Positions 24,149 to 32,800 of a stretch of 41,043 nucleotides of DNA are shown here, piece after piece. The notes below the pieces were generated by a model. That model ran no database searches. It worked only from the letters and a program-made list of their open reading frames with translations, and was not told where the DNA came from. The stretch covers positions 1 to 41,043 of the forward strand of contig NZ_QMEA01000050.1 in NCBI RefSeq assembly GCF_012912105.1, in the 5' to 3' direction. Each line of letters begins with the position of its first letter. Position 1 is the first letter of the stretch. This DNA is from Brasilonema sp. UFV-L1 (GTDB lineage Bacteria > Cyanobacteriota > Cyanobacteriia > Cyanobacteriales > Nostocaceae). Made by a program: the position numbers and the translations under genes.

Positions 24149-24279
24149 TAAGTAAGTCGGCACAAAGAAACCGAAGCATGTAACAGAATGTAAAGTACGC
24201 CAAATCCTTGTGATTGCTTCGTTTCACTGCGTTCCACTCGCTGCGGACATACCTTGAAATTTTTACGCCGACTTACTTA
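24149..24279. mobile_element. 131-bp MITE with 13-bp TIRs
   Basis: TAAGTAAGTCGGC at 24149-24161 and its exact complement GCCGACTTACTTA at 24267-24279. The inside has TTCGTTTCACTGCGTTCC repeat sequence. A half copy is at about 18597. It lies upstream of the HMA2 genes. Confidence 0.75.
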
Positions 24280-24811
24280 GCTTAACTTAAATTAAGCTTT
24301 TTTCCTAGTTAAGAAATCTTTACATAGTTTTGTTAACTTTGACCTACCTACTAATTGCATCGGCTTCGTCCTTTATCATTTGTAATTTCTAGCTACAGAG
24401 AACTCAAAACAAAGGACAAATAACGACCATAACACCCTATCTTACAACTCAAAAAGCATTGCTATATCTAACTGTAGTCATACTCTAATACAGTTGCTGA
24501 TAAGATAATTGGCAAGAACGGTAACCAATGCAATCTTACGTTGCATGCAACGTCTCTACACTTGTGAAATCTCCGAAAACAATCTTTAACAGCAACCGTA
24601 TTGAGTCATACTCTACCAATAACGTTTTGATGACATTAATCTCCTAGTTGTATTGCAAAAACTGAGATTTGTTCAGTAGAAGTTAGGACTTACACATTGA
24701 CAGAAAGCTGAGTATATACGTCATTGTATTACAGAAGATAATACCTTTGGCTGGTTTAATCACTGTGATCTATTTACCTGAAAATTGCTGTAAACATTTT
24801 CAGCCTGCTTC
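24280..24811. other. Gene-free AT-rich region
   Basis: No coding region recognised. It contains a TTAGGACTTACACA sequence at about 24684-24697 that matches one end of the MITE family at 9794. I see nothing else. Confidence 0.45.
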
Positions 24812-25055
24812 CTAACGACTGACTGTGCGATCGCACATACTGCTAATTTCAGCATCGGCATCATTGGGGTTAGTTTTGAAATACTCACCCATGAACGCAC
24901 ACCCCTCCCTACGTAAATAATCAAAATTCCATCTCCACAGTCTCACCGCCTTGTCACCACTTGCCGTTGCCAGCATTTTGCCATCCGGGCTGAAGCGAGT
25001 GCCAAAAACCGTGCTTGTATGCCCAAAGAGGCTAGTCCAAAAAGTATCAGGCATT
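24812..25055 (-). pseudogene. C-terminal WD40-repeat gene fragment
   Basis: The minus strand encodes [20 protein letters not shown], then [20 protein letters not shown], a complete WD40 blade, followed by [20 protein letters not shown] and a stop at 24812. This ending is common in large NACHT-WD40 proteins of filamentous cyanobacteria. The 5' part is missing; a hairpin repeat at 25062-25099 abuts the break. Confidence 0.75.
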
Positions 25056-25061
25056 GCTGAC

Positions 25062-25099
25062 AGTCGATATAATCCTTTTGCCAAAGGTTTATATCGACT
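25062..25099. repeat. 38-bp near-perfect hairpin
   Basis: AGTCGATATAATCCTTT pairs with AAAGGTTTATATCGACT apart from one mismatch; the loop is only TGCC. It sits at the broken edge of the WD40 fragment and 30 bp from the pyrC stop. Confidence 0.7.
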
Positions 25100-25132
25100 C
25101 TTAATTCTACAGAGCAAACCACAATGGTTTGA

Positions 25133-26455
25133 CTAATGACTAAAAGTTAAAGCTTGACCTCGCACCTCTTTTAGTACCTTGCCTTTTTCATACACAACCT
25201 GACCACCTACTATAGTTAACACAGGCCATCCAGTTAAATTCCAGCCTTCAAAAGGACTCCAACCACACTTGGTTAACAATTCCTCGCGTAACACAGGACG
25301 ATAAGTATTTAAATCGACAAGAACTAAATCGGCATCATAACCAGGAGCGATCGCCCCCTTATTTGGGATACCATATGCCTTAGCTACGGCTCGTGACATC
25401 CACTCAGTGACTTGAGCAACGGTACATTGTCCTTGCATTGCAGCGGTTAACATCAGAGGTAGAGAAGTTTCTACACCAGGCATTCCAGAGGGACTATTTG
25501 GATACTCTTGAGCTTTTTCTTCCAAAGTATGCGGCGCGTGATCTGTGGCGATGAAATCAATAACTCCATCACGTAAAGCTTGCCAAAGGACTTCGTTATC
25601 GTGAGGCGATCGCAAAGGTGGATTCATCTGCGCTAAGGTACCAATCTTCTCATATGCACTGGTATTGAGTAACAAATGCTGGGGCGTCACTTCTGCTGTC
25701 ACCCAACTCGGTTTATCCTGACGCAGTAAGTCTGCTTCTTCTGCTGTTGACATATGCAGAATATGTAGACGACGTTGATATTTTTTAGAAAGTCCTAATG
25801 CTTGCTGCGTTGCGAGTAGCGCTGCTTGATTATCTTGAATTTGAGAATGAACTGCTACGTCATGAATTCCGGCAAATTCCTTGCGACGTTCGTTAATTCT
25901 GGCTTGGTCTTCAGCATGAACAGCAATCAAACGTTCGCCTTTAGAAAATATAGCCTCCAAGGCAGCGTCTTGGTCAACCAGTAACTGTCCATGCATTGAA
26001 CCCATGAAAATCTTGATTCCACAAGTTGGCTTTGCCAAAAGTAAATCAGGCAGATTGTCTGCAGTTGCCCCGATAAAAAAGCCATAATTAACCAAGCACT
26101 TTTGTGAGGCTCGTTGTAGCTTATCATCAAGAGCTTGCTGGGTAGTCGTTAAAGGACGCGTATTCGGCATTTCCAAAAAGGAAGTCACTCCCCCTTTGGC
26201 ACAAGCACAACTGGCGGTAAATAAGTCTTCCTTATGTTCCAGTCCTGGTTCGCGAAAGTGGACTTGTGGATCGATTACTCCTGGCAACAAAGTTAACCCG
26301 TCTGCGTCAATTTCTGTAGTTGAGGGTGTGGCAGAAATTTCTGGTGCGACTTCGACTATCGTGCGATCGCTCATCAACACATCCCCAACAAGTAATTCAC
26401 CATTGGGTAAAACTATTCTCGCGCGACGAATCAGTAAACTCATAGAAGATGACAT
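25133..26455 (-). CDS. pyrC: Dihydroorotase-family amidohydrolase
   Basis: A 440-residue cyclic amidohydrolase of the dihydroorotase type (carbamoyl aspartate to dihydroorotate, pyrimidine synthesis). Motifs: DPQVHFREPG at 62-71, GGVTSFLEMPNTRP, IKIFMGS with the lysine expected to be carboxylated, AVHAEDQ, HILHMSTAEE, and ATDHAPHT with the catalytic aspartate. The first histidine of the HxH zinc pair is Gln64 instead. Cyanobacterial homologues may share this. It could be a second dihydroorotase-like enzyme with a changed metal site. It is monocistronic. Confidence 0.85.
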   Translation of the reverse strand: MSSSMSLLIRRARIVLPNGELLVGDVLMSDRTIVEVAPEISATPSTTEIDADGLTLLPGVIDPQVHFREPGLEHKEDLFTASCACAKGGVTSFLEMPNTRPLTTTQQALDDKLQRASQKCLVNYGFFIGATADNLPDLLLAKPTCGIKIFMGSMHGQLLVDQDAALEAIFSKGERLIAVHAEDQARINERRKEFAGIHDVAVHSQIQDNQAALLATQQALGLSKKYQRRLHILHMSTAEEADLLRQDKPSWVTAEVTPQHLLLNTSAYEKIGTLAQMNPPLRSPHDNEVLWQALRDGVIDFIATDHAPHTLEEKAQEYPNSPSGMPGVETSLPLMLTAAMQGQCTVAQVTEWMSRAVAKAYGIPNKGAIAPGYDADLVLVDLNTYRPVLREELLTKCGWSPFEGWNLTGWPVLTIVGGQVVYEKGKVLKEVRGQALTFSH

Positions 26456-26711
26456 CGGGTTAACTGCGTTTAAACAAAGGACTGAGTGTGAGAGATCACT
26501 ATTTATAATAGGTTAAACTTAGTTGGACTCTTTGCGGAGGTTTTGTGTCTTTTGTTACAAATAAAGTTGATGATTCATAATGTTCGGAAATACTTAGTTA
26601 AAATGATTACAGATCTCAATCGCTAATTTGTAAAGTTAAAATAAACAAACACAGCATCCCTATTGCCGCAAGTCAATAAAGCGCATCTCAAGCAATTACT
26701 TTTGTAATTTC
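26456..26711. promoter_or_regulatory. Divergent promoter region between pyrC and lepB
   Basis: 256 bp separate the two divergent starts, so both promoters must lie here. It is AT-rich; I cannot assign boxes or operators with confidence. Confidence 0.4.
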
Positions 26712-27362
26712 ATGCAAAATCAAGTGTCTGATAACAACTCTAGCCAGAAACAACCCAATAACTCTTGGATTGCAGAACTTAGTAGGACAGTTATATTAAG
26801 CATAGTTCTAGCATTAGGAATTCGTACATTTGTTGCCGAAGCTCGTTGGATTCCTTCTGGTTCGATGGAACCAACCTTGCATGGTGATCCAAATCAGTTG
26901 GAAGCAGACAAAATTATTGTCGATAAATTAAGTTACAGGTTTTCTGAACCGAAACGCGGAGATATTGTAGTATTTTCTCCTACTAAAGAGCTACAAAAAG
27001 AACAGTTTCAAGATGCTTTTATTAAGCGTGTGATTGGCTTACCAGGAGAAAAAGTAGAACTGAAAAATGGTCAAGTTTATATCAATAATCAACCATTGCC
27101 AGAAAGCAAATATTTAGCACAAAAACAACGTACAGCAGTTATGGATGTTTGCATTTCAGGTCAGCAACCGTCTTTTCTGGCGCAACCAGTCACCATACCT
27201 GCTGATTCATACTTAGTGTTAGGGGATAATCGTAAAAGCAGCTATGATAGCCGCTGCTGGGGTGTTGTTCCCCGTGAAAATATCATAGGACGTGCAATTG
27301 TTCGCTTTTGGCCTGTTCAGAGAATTGGGACAATAGATAAGGAGCCCTTGTATCCGCAGTAA
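26712..27362 (+). CDS. lepB: Signal peptidase I
   Basis: A 216-residue type I signal peptidase. After a polar start, one membrane helix ([19 protein letters not shown]) is followed by the catalytic serine in [10 protein letters not shown] and the catalytic lysine in [15 protein letters not shown]. Downstream are the conserved [14 protein letters not shown] (box D) and [12 protein letters not shown] (box E). It removes Sec and Tat signal peptides at the cytoplasmic or thylakoid membrane. It stands alone. Confidence 0.95.
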   Translation: MQNQVSDNNSSQKQPNNSWIAELSRTVILSIVLALGIRTFVAEARWIPSGSMEPTLHGDPNQLEADKIIVDKLSYRFSEPKRGDIVVFSPTKELQKEQFQDAFIKRVIGLPGEKVELKNGQVYINNQPLPESKYLAQKQRTAVMDVCISGQQPSFLAQPVTIPADSYLVLGDNRKSSYDSRCWGVVPRENIIGRAIVRFWPVQRIGTIDKEPLYPQ

Positions 27363-27610
27363 GTTAAGAATTCAGGAGCCAGAATATGTCCTGCAGACGC
27401 GTGCGCAAAGCGCATACACCAGATGACAGTTAAAAACTTTAATTTCTCATTCAGAACAGGCGGATGGGGAATTTCGCGGAATTAGTTAAATTCCTGAATT
27501 CATACCAAGTTGCAGTCAAACATGGTATCCTGTCATTGCGACTGGAACAAAGTGGAAGGAAGCAATCTCATAAACCTGAACACTACAACAGAACGCAAAT
27601 TGGTATCACT
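27363..27610. other. Intergenic region after lepB
   Basis: It contains dispersed-repeat pieces (near 27385-27420, with TGCGCAAAGCGCATACACC) and CATACCAAGTTGCAGTCAAA at about 27500. No gene recognised. Confidence 0.4.
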
Positions 27611-27673
27611 TTGACGTACTCCCTGGCATAAATGCACAGGGATTCTTAAAAGATGTTACGAGGCAGACTAAAG
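27611..27673 (-). ncRNA. Likely right end / omega RNA 3' region of the TnpB element
   Basis: On the minus strand, after the tnpB stop, the sequence runs into AATCCCTGTGCATTTATGCC and AGGGAGTACGTCAA, a hairpin plus end like those of other TnpB elements. The omega RNA scaffold usually overlaps the tnpB 3' end and this region, with the guide directly after it (from about 27610 downward). Assigned by position and hairpin only. Confidence 0.45.
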
Positions 27674-28963
27674 TCATGCCTCTCCACCTTTCTTCCTGCT
27701 TCTTTGACTCTTAACTAGACTGTTGCCAGTCCCCGTCAGACCGTCTCCACAGGCAATTTGATCCACGCTGCGTCCCAGCGCGTTGATCCACGCCAGATGC
27801 CTCAAGTCGGGAGACCCGCCCACAGCACTGGCTCCTCTGTTTCGGATCACTTGTGCAGCAGCAACATCTCTATGTGTTGTGTAGCCGCACTCAGGACAAG
27901 AGTGAATCCTGTCCTTTAATTCTTTTTTCCCAGTGTGAGCATCACATTGGGGGCAAACCTGCGAGGTGTAGTCTTTGTTCACTTTCGCGAAATACACTCC
28001 TCGCTTCCAACATACCCGTTGCAGAATTGAGACAAATTGCCCAAACCCAGCATCAAGTGTATGTTTACAAAACATCCCCTTAGCCCATACACGGAAATCA
28101 ATATCTTCAACAAAAATCATCCCAATATCATCGCAAAGTTTGTGAGTTAATTTAAATTGCCAATCTTTACGAGTATCAGAAATGCGTTGATGCAATCTTG
28201 CAATCTTTTTATTTAATTTGTGCCTATTTCTTGACCCTTTTTGCTTATTCTTCAATCTACGTTGCAGCAATTTAAGCTTGCGGTGTAGTGTTTGAAGAAA
28301 ACGAGGATGTTCAATCAAAGCACCATCAGAAGTTGCAACAAATTTATCTAGTCCCAAATCCAAACCTACAGGATGCCCAGCAGGAACTATATCAGGGACA
28401 TCAACATTGCATTCCAACGTGAGCATCAGGAAATATCCAGAAGCTTTGCGAACAACACGAACTTGTTTAACTGTAAAGCCATCAGGAATTTCACGCGATT
28501 TTACATACTCCATCCACCCAATTTGAGGCAACTTAATTTGATTGCCTTTTAGAATCTGACCTTCTCCCAATTGAGGATACACATAAGAACGCATTCTGTA
28601 CCGATTCTTAAAACGAGGAAAACCCATTCCTTTGCGTTTCATATCGATAAATGCAGTTTCCAGTTTTCTCAATACCTGTTGTAGCACTTGAGCATTAACA
28701 GTTTTAAGTTCTGGATATTGCTTCTTAGCTAAGGTCAGAGATTTAGCTTGAGCGTTGTAATTTGGATATGGCTCGTCTGCTGGAATGATGTACTCAGAGA
28801 CTAAAGAACAAGCATTAACAGGACCAGATCGAGAATTGATCCAATCCTTGCGTTCACGCAGAGCAAAGTTCCAGACTTTACGACACACATCTAATGTATG
28901 TTCAATCAGGTTAATTTGCTCTTTTGTGGGATTTGCTTTGTACTCGTAAGTTAAAGTTAACAC
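27674..28963 (-). CDS. tnpB: RNA-guided endonuclease TnpB
   Basis: A 429-residue TnpB with an intact RuvC site: Asp202 (GLDLGLDKF), Glu286 (FVEDIDF) and Asp366 (HRDVAAAQV). The zinc finger has Cys337, Cys340, Cys356 and Cys359. TnpB uses an omega RNA to cut DNA beside a target-adjacent motif, helping the element persist. The start is a GTG with a strong AGGAGG site that is partly covered by a 12-bp hairpin (28974-29005). Residues 375-391 (RNRGASAVGGSPDLRHL) are encoded by a dispersed repeat also found at 18995. Confidence 0.92.
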   Translation of the reverse strand: MLTLTYEYKANPTKEQINLIEHTLDVCRKVWNFALRERKDWINSRSGPVNACSLVSEYIIPADEPYPNYNAQAKSLTLAKKQYPELKTVNAQVLQQVLRKLETAFIDMKRKGMGFPRFKNRYRMRSYVYPQLGEGQILKGNQIKLPQIGWMEYVKSREIPDGFTVKQVRVVRKASGYFLMLTLECNVDVPDIVPAGHPVGLDLGLDKFVATSDGALIEHPRFLQTLHRKLKLLQRRLKNKQKGSRNRHKLNKKIARLHQRISDTRKDWQFKLTHKLCDDIGMIFVEDIDFRVWAKGMFCKHTLDAGFGQFVSILQRVCWKRGVYFAKVNKDYTSQVCPQCDAHTGKKELKDRIHSCPECGYTTHRDVAAAQVIRNRGASAVGGSPDLRHLAWINALGRSVDQIACGDGLTGTGNSLVKSQRSRKKGGEA

Positions 28964-28973
28964 TGTTCCTCAC

Positions 28974-29005
28974 CTCCTACAAAATAATACCATATTTTGT
29001 AGGAG
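28974..29005 (-). promoter_or_regulatory. Hairpin covering the tnpB ribosome-binding site
   Basis: CTCCTACAAAAT at 28974-28985 and ATTTTGTAGGAG at 28994-29005 form a perfect 12-bp stem with an 8-nt loop. On the minus strand the stem holds GTAGGAG, part of the Shine-Dalgarno sequence of tnpB, so folding would hide it. Confidence 0.65.
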
Positions 29006-29024
29006 TTAGTAGACTAAAGAGAAA

Positions 29025-29078
29025 CAACAGGTTAAAACCTGTTGCGTCGAGTTTCATCCCCTGGTTTCAAACCAGGGG
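29025..29078. repeat. Two palindromes at the left end of the TnpB element
   Basis: CAACAGGTT/AACCTGTTG at 29025-29044 and CCCCTGGTTTCAAACCAGGGG-type symmetry at 29058-29078 (10-bp arms around one base). Subterminal hairpins of this sort are recognition structures in IS200/IS605 elements. Confidence 0.6.
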
Positions 29079-29109
29079 TTCTCACTCTCCCATATTGTTT
29101 TTGATAGGA

Positions 29110-29196
29110 CATCATCTTTCCTTGGTTTGGGAAGACCCTGAGCGTCTGACTCCTGATGCAGAATACTTTTATTCTTTACCACAATCTGTGTCCTAA
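29110..29196 (+). pseudogene. 3' end of a gene truncated by the TnpB element
   Basis: The frame ending at the stop 29194-29196 encodes GHHLSLVWEDPERLTPDAEY, then FYSLPQSVS. It stops 3 nt before the MoxR-type ATPase start, so the two were translated together. In cyanobacterial MoxR-VMAP conflict systems the gene before the ATPase encodes a VMAP-type protein whose end has a similar WEDPxRLPPDAE look; this match is from memory and tentative. Confidence 0.5.
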
Positions 29197-29199
29197 TTT

Positions 29200-29829
29200 A
29201 TGAATGATTGGAAAATCTTTAAGGGAGACGGAAAGCAACATGAAGACTGGAAACTTCCAGAACCACCAAGTTGGCGAAATTTCAGCAGCGATACTGACGG
29301 CGGGGCTAGTAAAAAGCAAAGACGGGGCGAGACATTCCAAGGACGTCCTGAAGAAATTGAATTAGTCAATGCAGCTTTATATTTACGACGACCTTTATTA
29401 TTGACTGGTAAACCAGGAACTGGTAAAACATCGTTAGCTTATGCAGTTGCTCATGAACTGCAGTTGGGAGAAGTGCTACACTGGTCGATTACAAATCGGA
29501 CTACACTTAAGGATGGGCTTTATCGCTACGATGCGATCGGGCGGTTGCAGGATGCAAAAGGTGCAGTTCAAGATCATCTGGAAGAAATTGGTAAGTATAT
29601 TGACTTAGGTCCACTGGGAACAGCTCTACTTCCCTCGGAAAAGCCGCGAATATTGCTGATTGATGAAATTGACAAAAGCGATATCGATTTACCTAATGAC
29701 TTACTGCACATCTTTGAAGAAGGGGCTAGAAGCTCTCCCGCGTTCTGCCGTTCGGCTTGTCGTATCTACGTCGATGCGGGCGTCAGGATCAGCTACTGCG
29801 GTTTTCGTGTTGCGTGTGCTGCCGTGTGA
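29200..29829 (+). pseudogene. Truncated MoxR-type AAA ATPase gene
   Basis: The first 174 codons encode a MoxR-like AAA+ core: ETFQGRPEEIELVNAALYLR, Walker A GKPGTGKTS at 70-78, Walker B RILLIDEIDKSD at 150-161. After HIFEEG the sequence changes to unrelated ARSSPAFCRSACRIYVDAG, so sensor regions and the lid domain are missing. The 3' end abuts tamB. It was probably the ATPase of a multi-gene conflict system together with the fragment upstream. The product is unlikely to work. Confidence 0.75.
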
Positions 29830-29839
29830 ACTGAAACGG

Positions 29840-32800
29840 TTAAAATCGTGTCTCATAATCAACTTGCAAACGACTGTCGTCTGATAAACTGGTTGAACCT
29901 CGCACAAGAACATCATCATTGACTCGATAGATAACGTTATAACGGAAAGGCTCATCAGTCAAGAAAACCCGCGAGAGGGAAAGGGAGAAATTCCGACTTA
30001 AATCAAACACACCTTCTGCTGTCAAACCGAGAACTGAAGTTGATGCTTCTTGTTCTTTTTTCCCCTGGTTGGAAACAGAGGTAGGATAAATACGAAACTC
30101 ACTAAAACCGATCGCCTGTCCAACCGAACTAATAGTTCCTTGCAAACTACCAAATATAGTTGAACCAGCTAAGCTAGCAATTCCAGTTGTTGCGTCTGAT
30201 TGCCCTAAGCTACTAAGACTATTAATAATTGAACCACCTAAGAGGGAAATAATTTCTGCTTCAGAGCGGTTAGGTTCGCTAGTTAATTCTAGATTATCAG
30301 ATAATCGACTCGCTGGTCCTGTTGCTCTGGCACGAACACGAACGGTACGTAAAGTTCCAAGGTTAGTTGCAGAAACATCGCTAATTTCGCTAGAAAAAGG
30401 AGAAGCCAAAACGCGATTAGCTGTTACCCCTGTTGCTTCTGGTACAATTGCTAAAAGTCGGACATCTAAATCGGGGTCAAGTCCTCGACTGGGGGTAAAT
30501 TCCGCAGTATGTTCATAACCCCGTTCTAAGGTAAACTGAGTAGTAAATAAGTTGACTTGTCCTCCTGTCAGACGAATCACTCCTTCAGGACGAGGCTTGG
30601 CTAATGGACCGTTGATAGTCAAATCACCTTTTGCATCAAAGCTAAGTATGGAAGGACTGAGTTCGCCTCCTGGTACAAAGCCGCCGAGTATCGGCTGAGT
30701 GGAGACACGAACACCTTTATCTAGAACAATCTGTAAATTGTTAAACGTTATGGGTAGCTTTGGTGGAGTCGCACCGGCTGCTGCGTTACCTTCTGTACCT
30801 TCTGGTTCTAGGTCAAAAGTCGTTGTTGCGCTATCAGGTGTACTAGCTTCTTCTGTTTCTGTTCGTTGTACGCTGAAAGTTTTTGTTGTATTATTGGTTG
30901 CATTATCGGTTGTCTTTTTTGTCGCTGATGATTTTGCATCAGCTGTATTGGATTGTCCGATGACAACTTGACCATTATTTAGCTGAATTTTGCCACCAAT
31001 GTCAGGCGATCGCGCACTTCCACGAATCACAACATCACCCGTGACACCTCCTTGATACAATCCTTGAACATTCAAATTCAGATTGTTCACTGATACAGTC
31101 AAGGGATTTGCGGAGGCTTGCTGCTGTGCTGCTTGATTTGCAAAAATCGGAAGAATTCCCGCAGCAGTCACGTTACCCTGATTATATAGCCCTTGAATAC
31201 CTTCAACTGTCAGCGTATCGCCGTTAAATTGGAGAGTTCCTGTGACATTTGTCAAGGGGTCGGCTAAAGCTTCAGCTTCAAAAGTCGCATTATTGACTGT
31301 GGCGACTCCGTTAATAATTGGCTGGTCTAAAGTCCCTTGGATATCGACATTGACTTGTCCTTGACCACCCACCCAAGTCACTTGCTTATTAGTCAATAAG
31401 TTTAACAGCGCTAAGCCTTCATCTTGCACTTTGGCGTTAATACTGATTTGATTGCTATCTGGTTGAACTGAAGCGAAGGGCAAAGCAAAAGGTATGTTTC
31501 CTGTAAGATTCACAGGTTGTGTCCCAGTCAACAACAGGGTACTGGCAAAATTCAAACGAGCTTTGTCATAATTAAAATTAACTCGTCCTGTCTGCACTGG
31601 TTCTTCATTAATCGTACCATCCACCAGCGTCAGTTCTCCTGAAGCACTGGGGTCTTTGAGATTACCACCTAGGTTCGCAACTGCACTCAACTGACCTGTG
31701 ACATCAACTGGTAATCTATCAATGAAAGGCTGTGCAAGTGATAAAGGTAAATTTGTCAGTTGCAACTGTCCGGAAAGTTGTTCTGTTCCTAATTGTCCGG
31801 AATAAGCCAAAACTCCTGGATTCAAATCCACACTGAATGGTGATAATGTCACAACACCATTTGCAAAAGTGCCTCTAGCTATGACATCCTTAATAGAGTA
31901 GTTACCCCATTGCCAGTTGTTACCCAGAAAATTAAAGCTGGCATTTAACCCCGACTGTAAAGAGCCAGCTACTTCAATCGCTCCACTCAAGACACCTCGT
32001 AATTCTGCAAGTGTAGGTAAAGTCGTTGGTTCTTTTTGCTGTGCTTGCTGTTGTCTGACTTGGGTTGCAATTTTTAAGAAATAATCTATCTGTGTGAGCA
32101 AATCTGTGTCTGGTAAACTGACAGGCTGAGTTTTCAGAACTTCAGCGCCTGCTAATTCCGGAGACTGCAATCCTCCACCAAAATCCTGAAAGTCATAGAT
32201 GTTGAATGCTTGTAGGAGTCTTTGGATTCTGGTTTGGTCAAAACTAGCGAGAAATTGAAATTGAGGATTGTTTCCTGTTTGCACTTTTCCACTCAGGGCT
32301 ATACTGCTGTCTCCTATTTGCAATTGACCATTCGTTAAGCTCGCAGTACCATCGGCATAACTGATGTTACCTCGAAATTCGTCTGCTGTGACTCTACCGA
32401 CGCGAGGTTTGGCGATCGCCACATCTCCCGCCGCACTATAGTTATTCAGATTCACAGTCAAGTTGGCAGATGCTTGTCCTGCGAGAGGTTTCAAAGTATC
32501 GTTAGGAATGAGTCCCTCAACAAGAGCGACAGGAAAACTGCGCGCATTGACAAGCAAGTTGTCTCCCTCTGTTCTCCCGGTTGCAACTGCTTCACCACGT
32601 CGGAATAAAAATGAAGTTGGGCGATTGTTCGCACTAATATCAACTGCAACTTGGTCTTGCTTACCTGCCAGTCGCAATTGTCCGCCTTGCCCTCCCTGAT
32701 ATCTTACATTCCCAGCCAACACAGGGTCAAACGCTAAACCATTGACATTCAAATTTTCCAGACGAATGTTTCCAAAAGCCTGAGGTGTTGTTGGGGTACC

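Larger units (their letters stand above)
27611..29100 (-). mobile_element. IS200/IS605-type element carrying tnpB only
   Basis: The element consists of tnpB with flanking hairpins and no tnpA. The right end near 27611-27620 (TTGACGTACT on the plus strand) and the following hairpin CCCTGG...CAGGG resemble the right ends of TnpB elements. The left end near 29100 is judged only from the hairpins and the resumption of a neighbour's reading frame at 29110. Ends are approximate. Without TnpA it would need help in trans. Confidence 0.6.

Noticed and set aside
28924-29109. Upstream half of the ORF ending at 29196
   Set aside because: This part runs through the TnpB element's hairpins and start region; only the last 29 codons look like protein.
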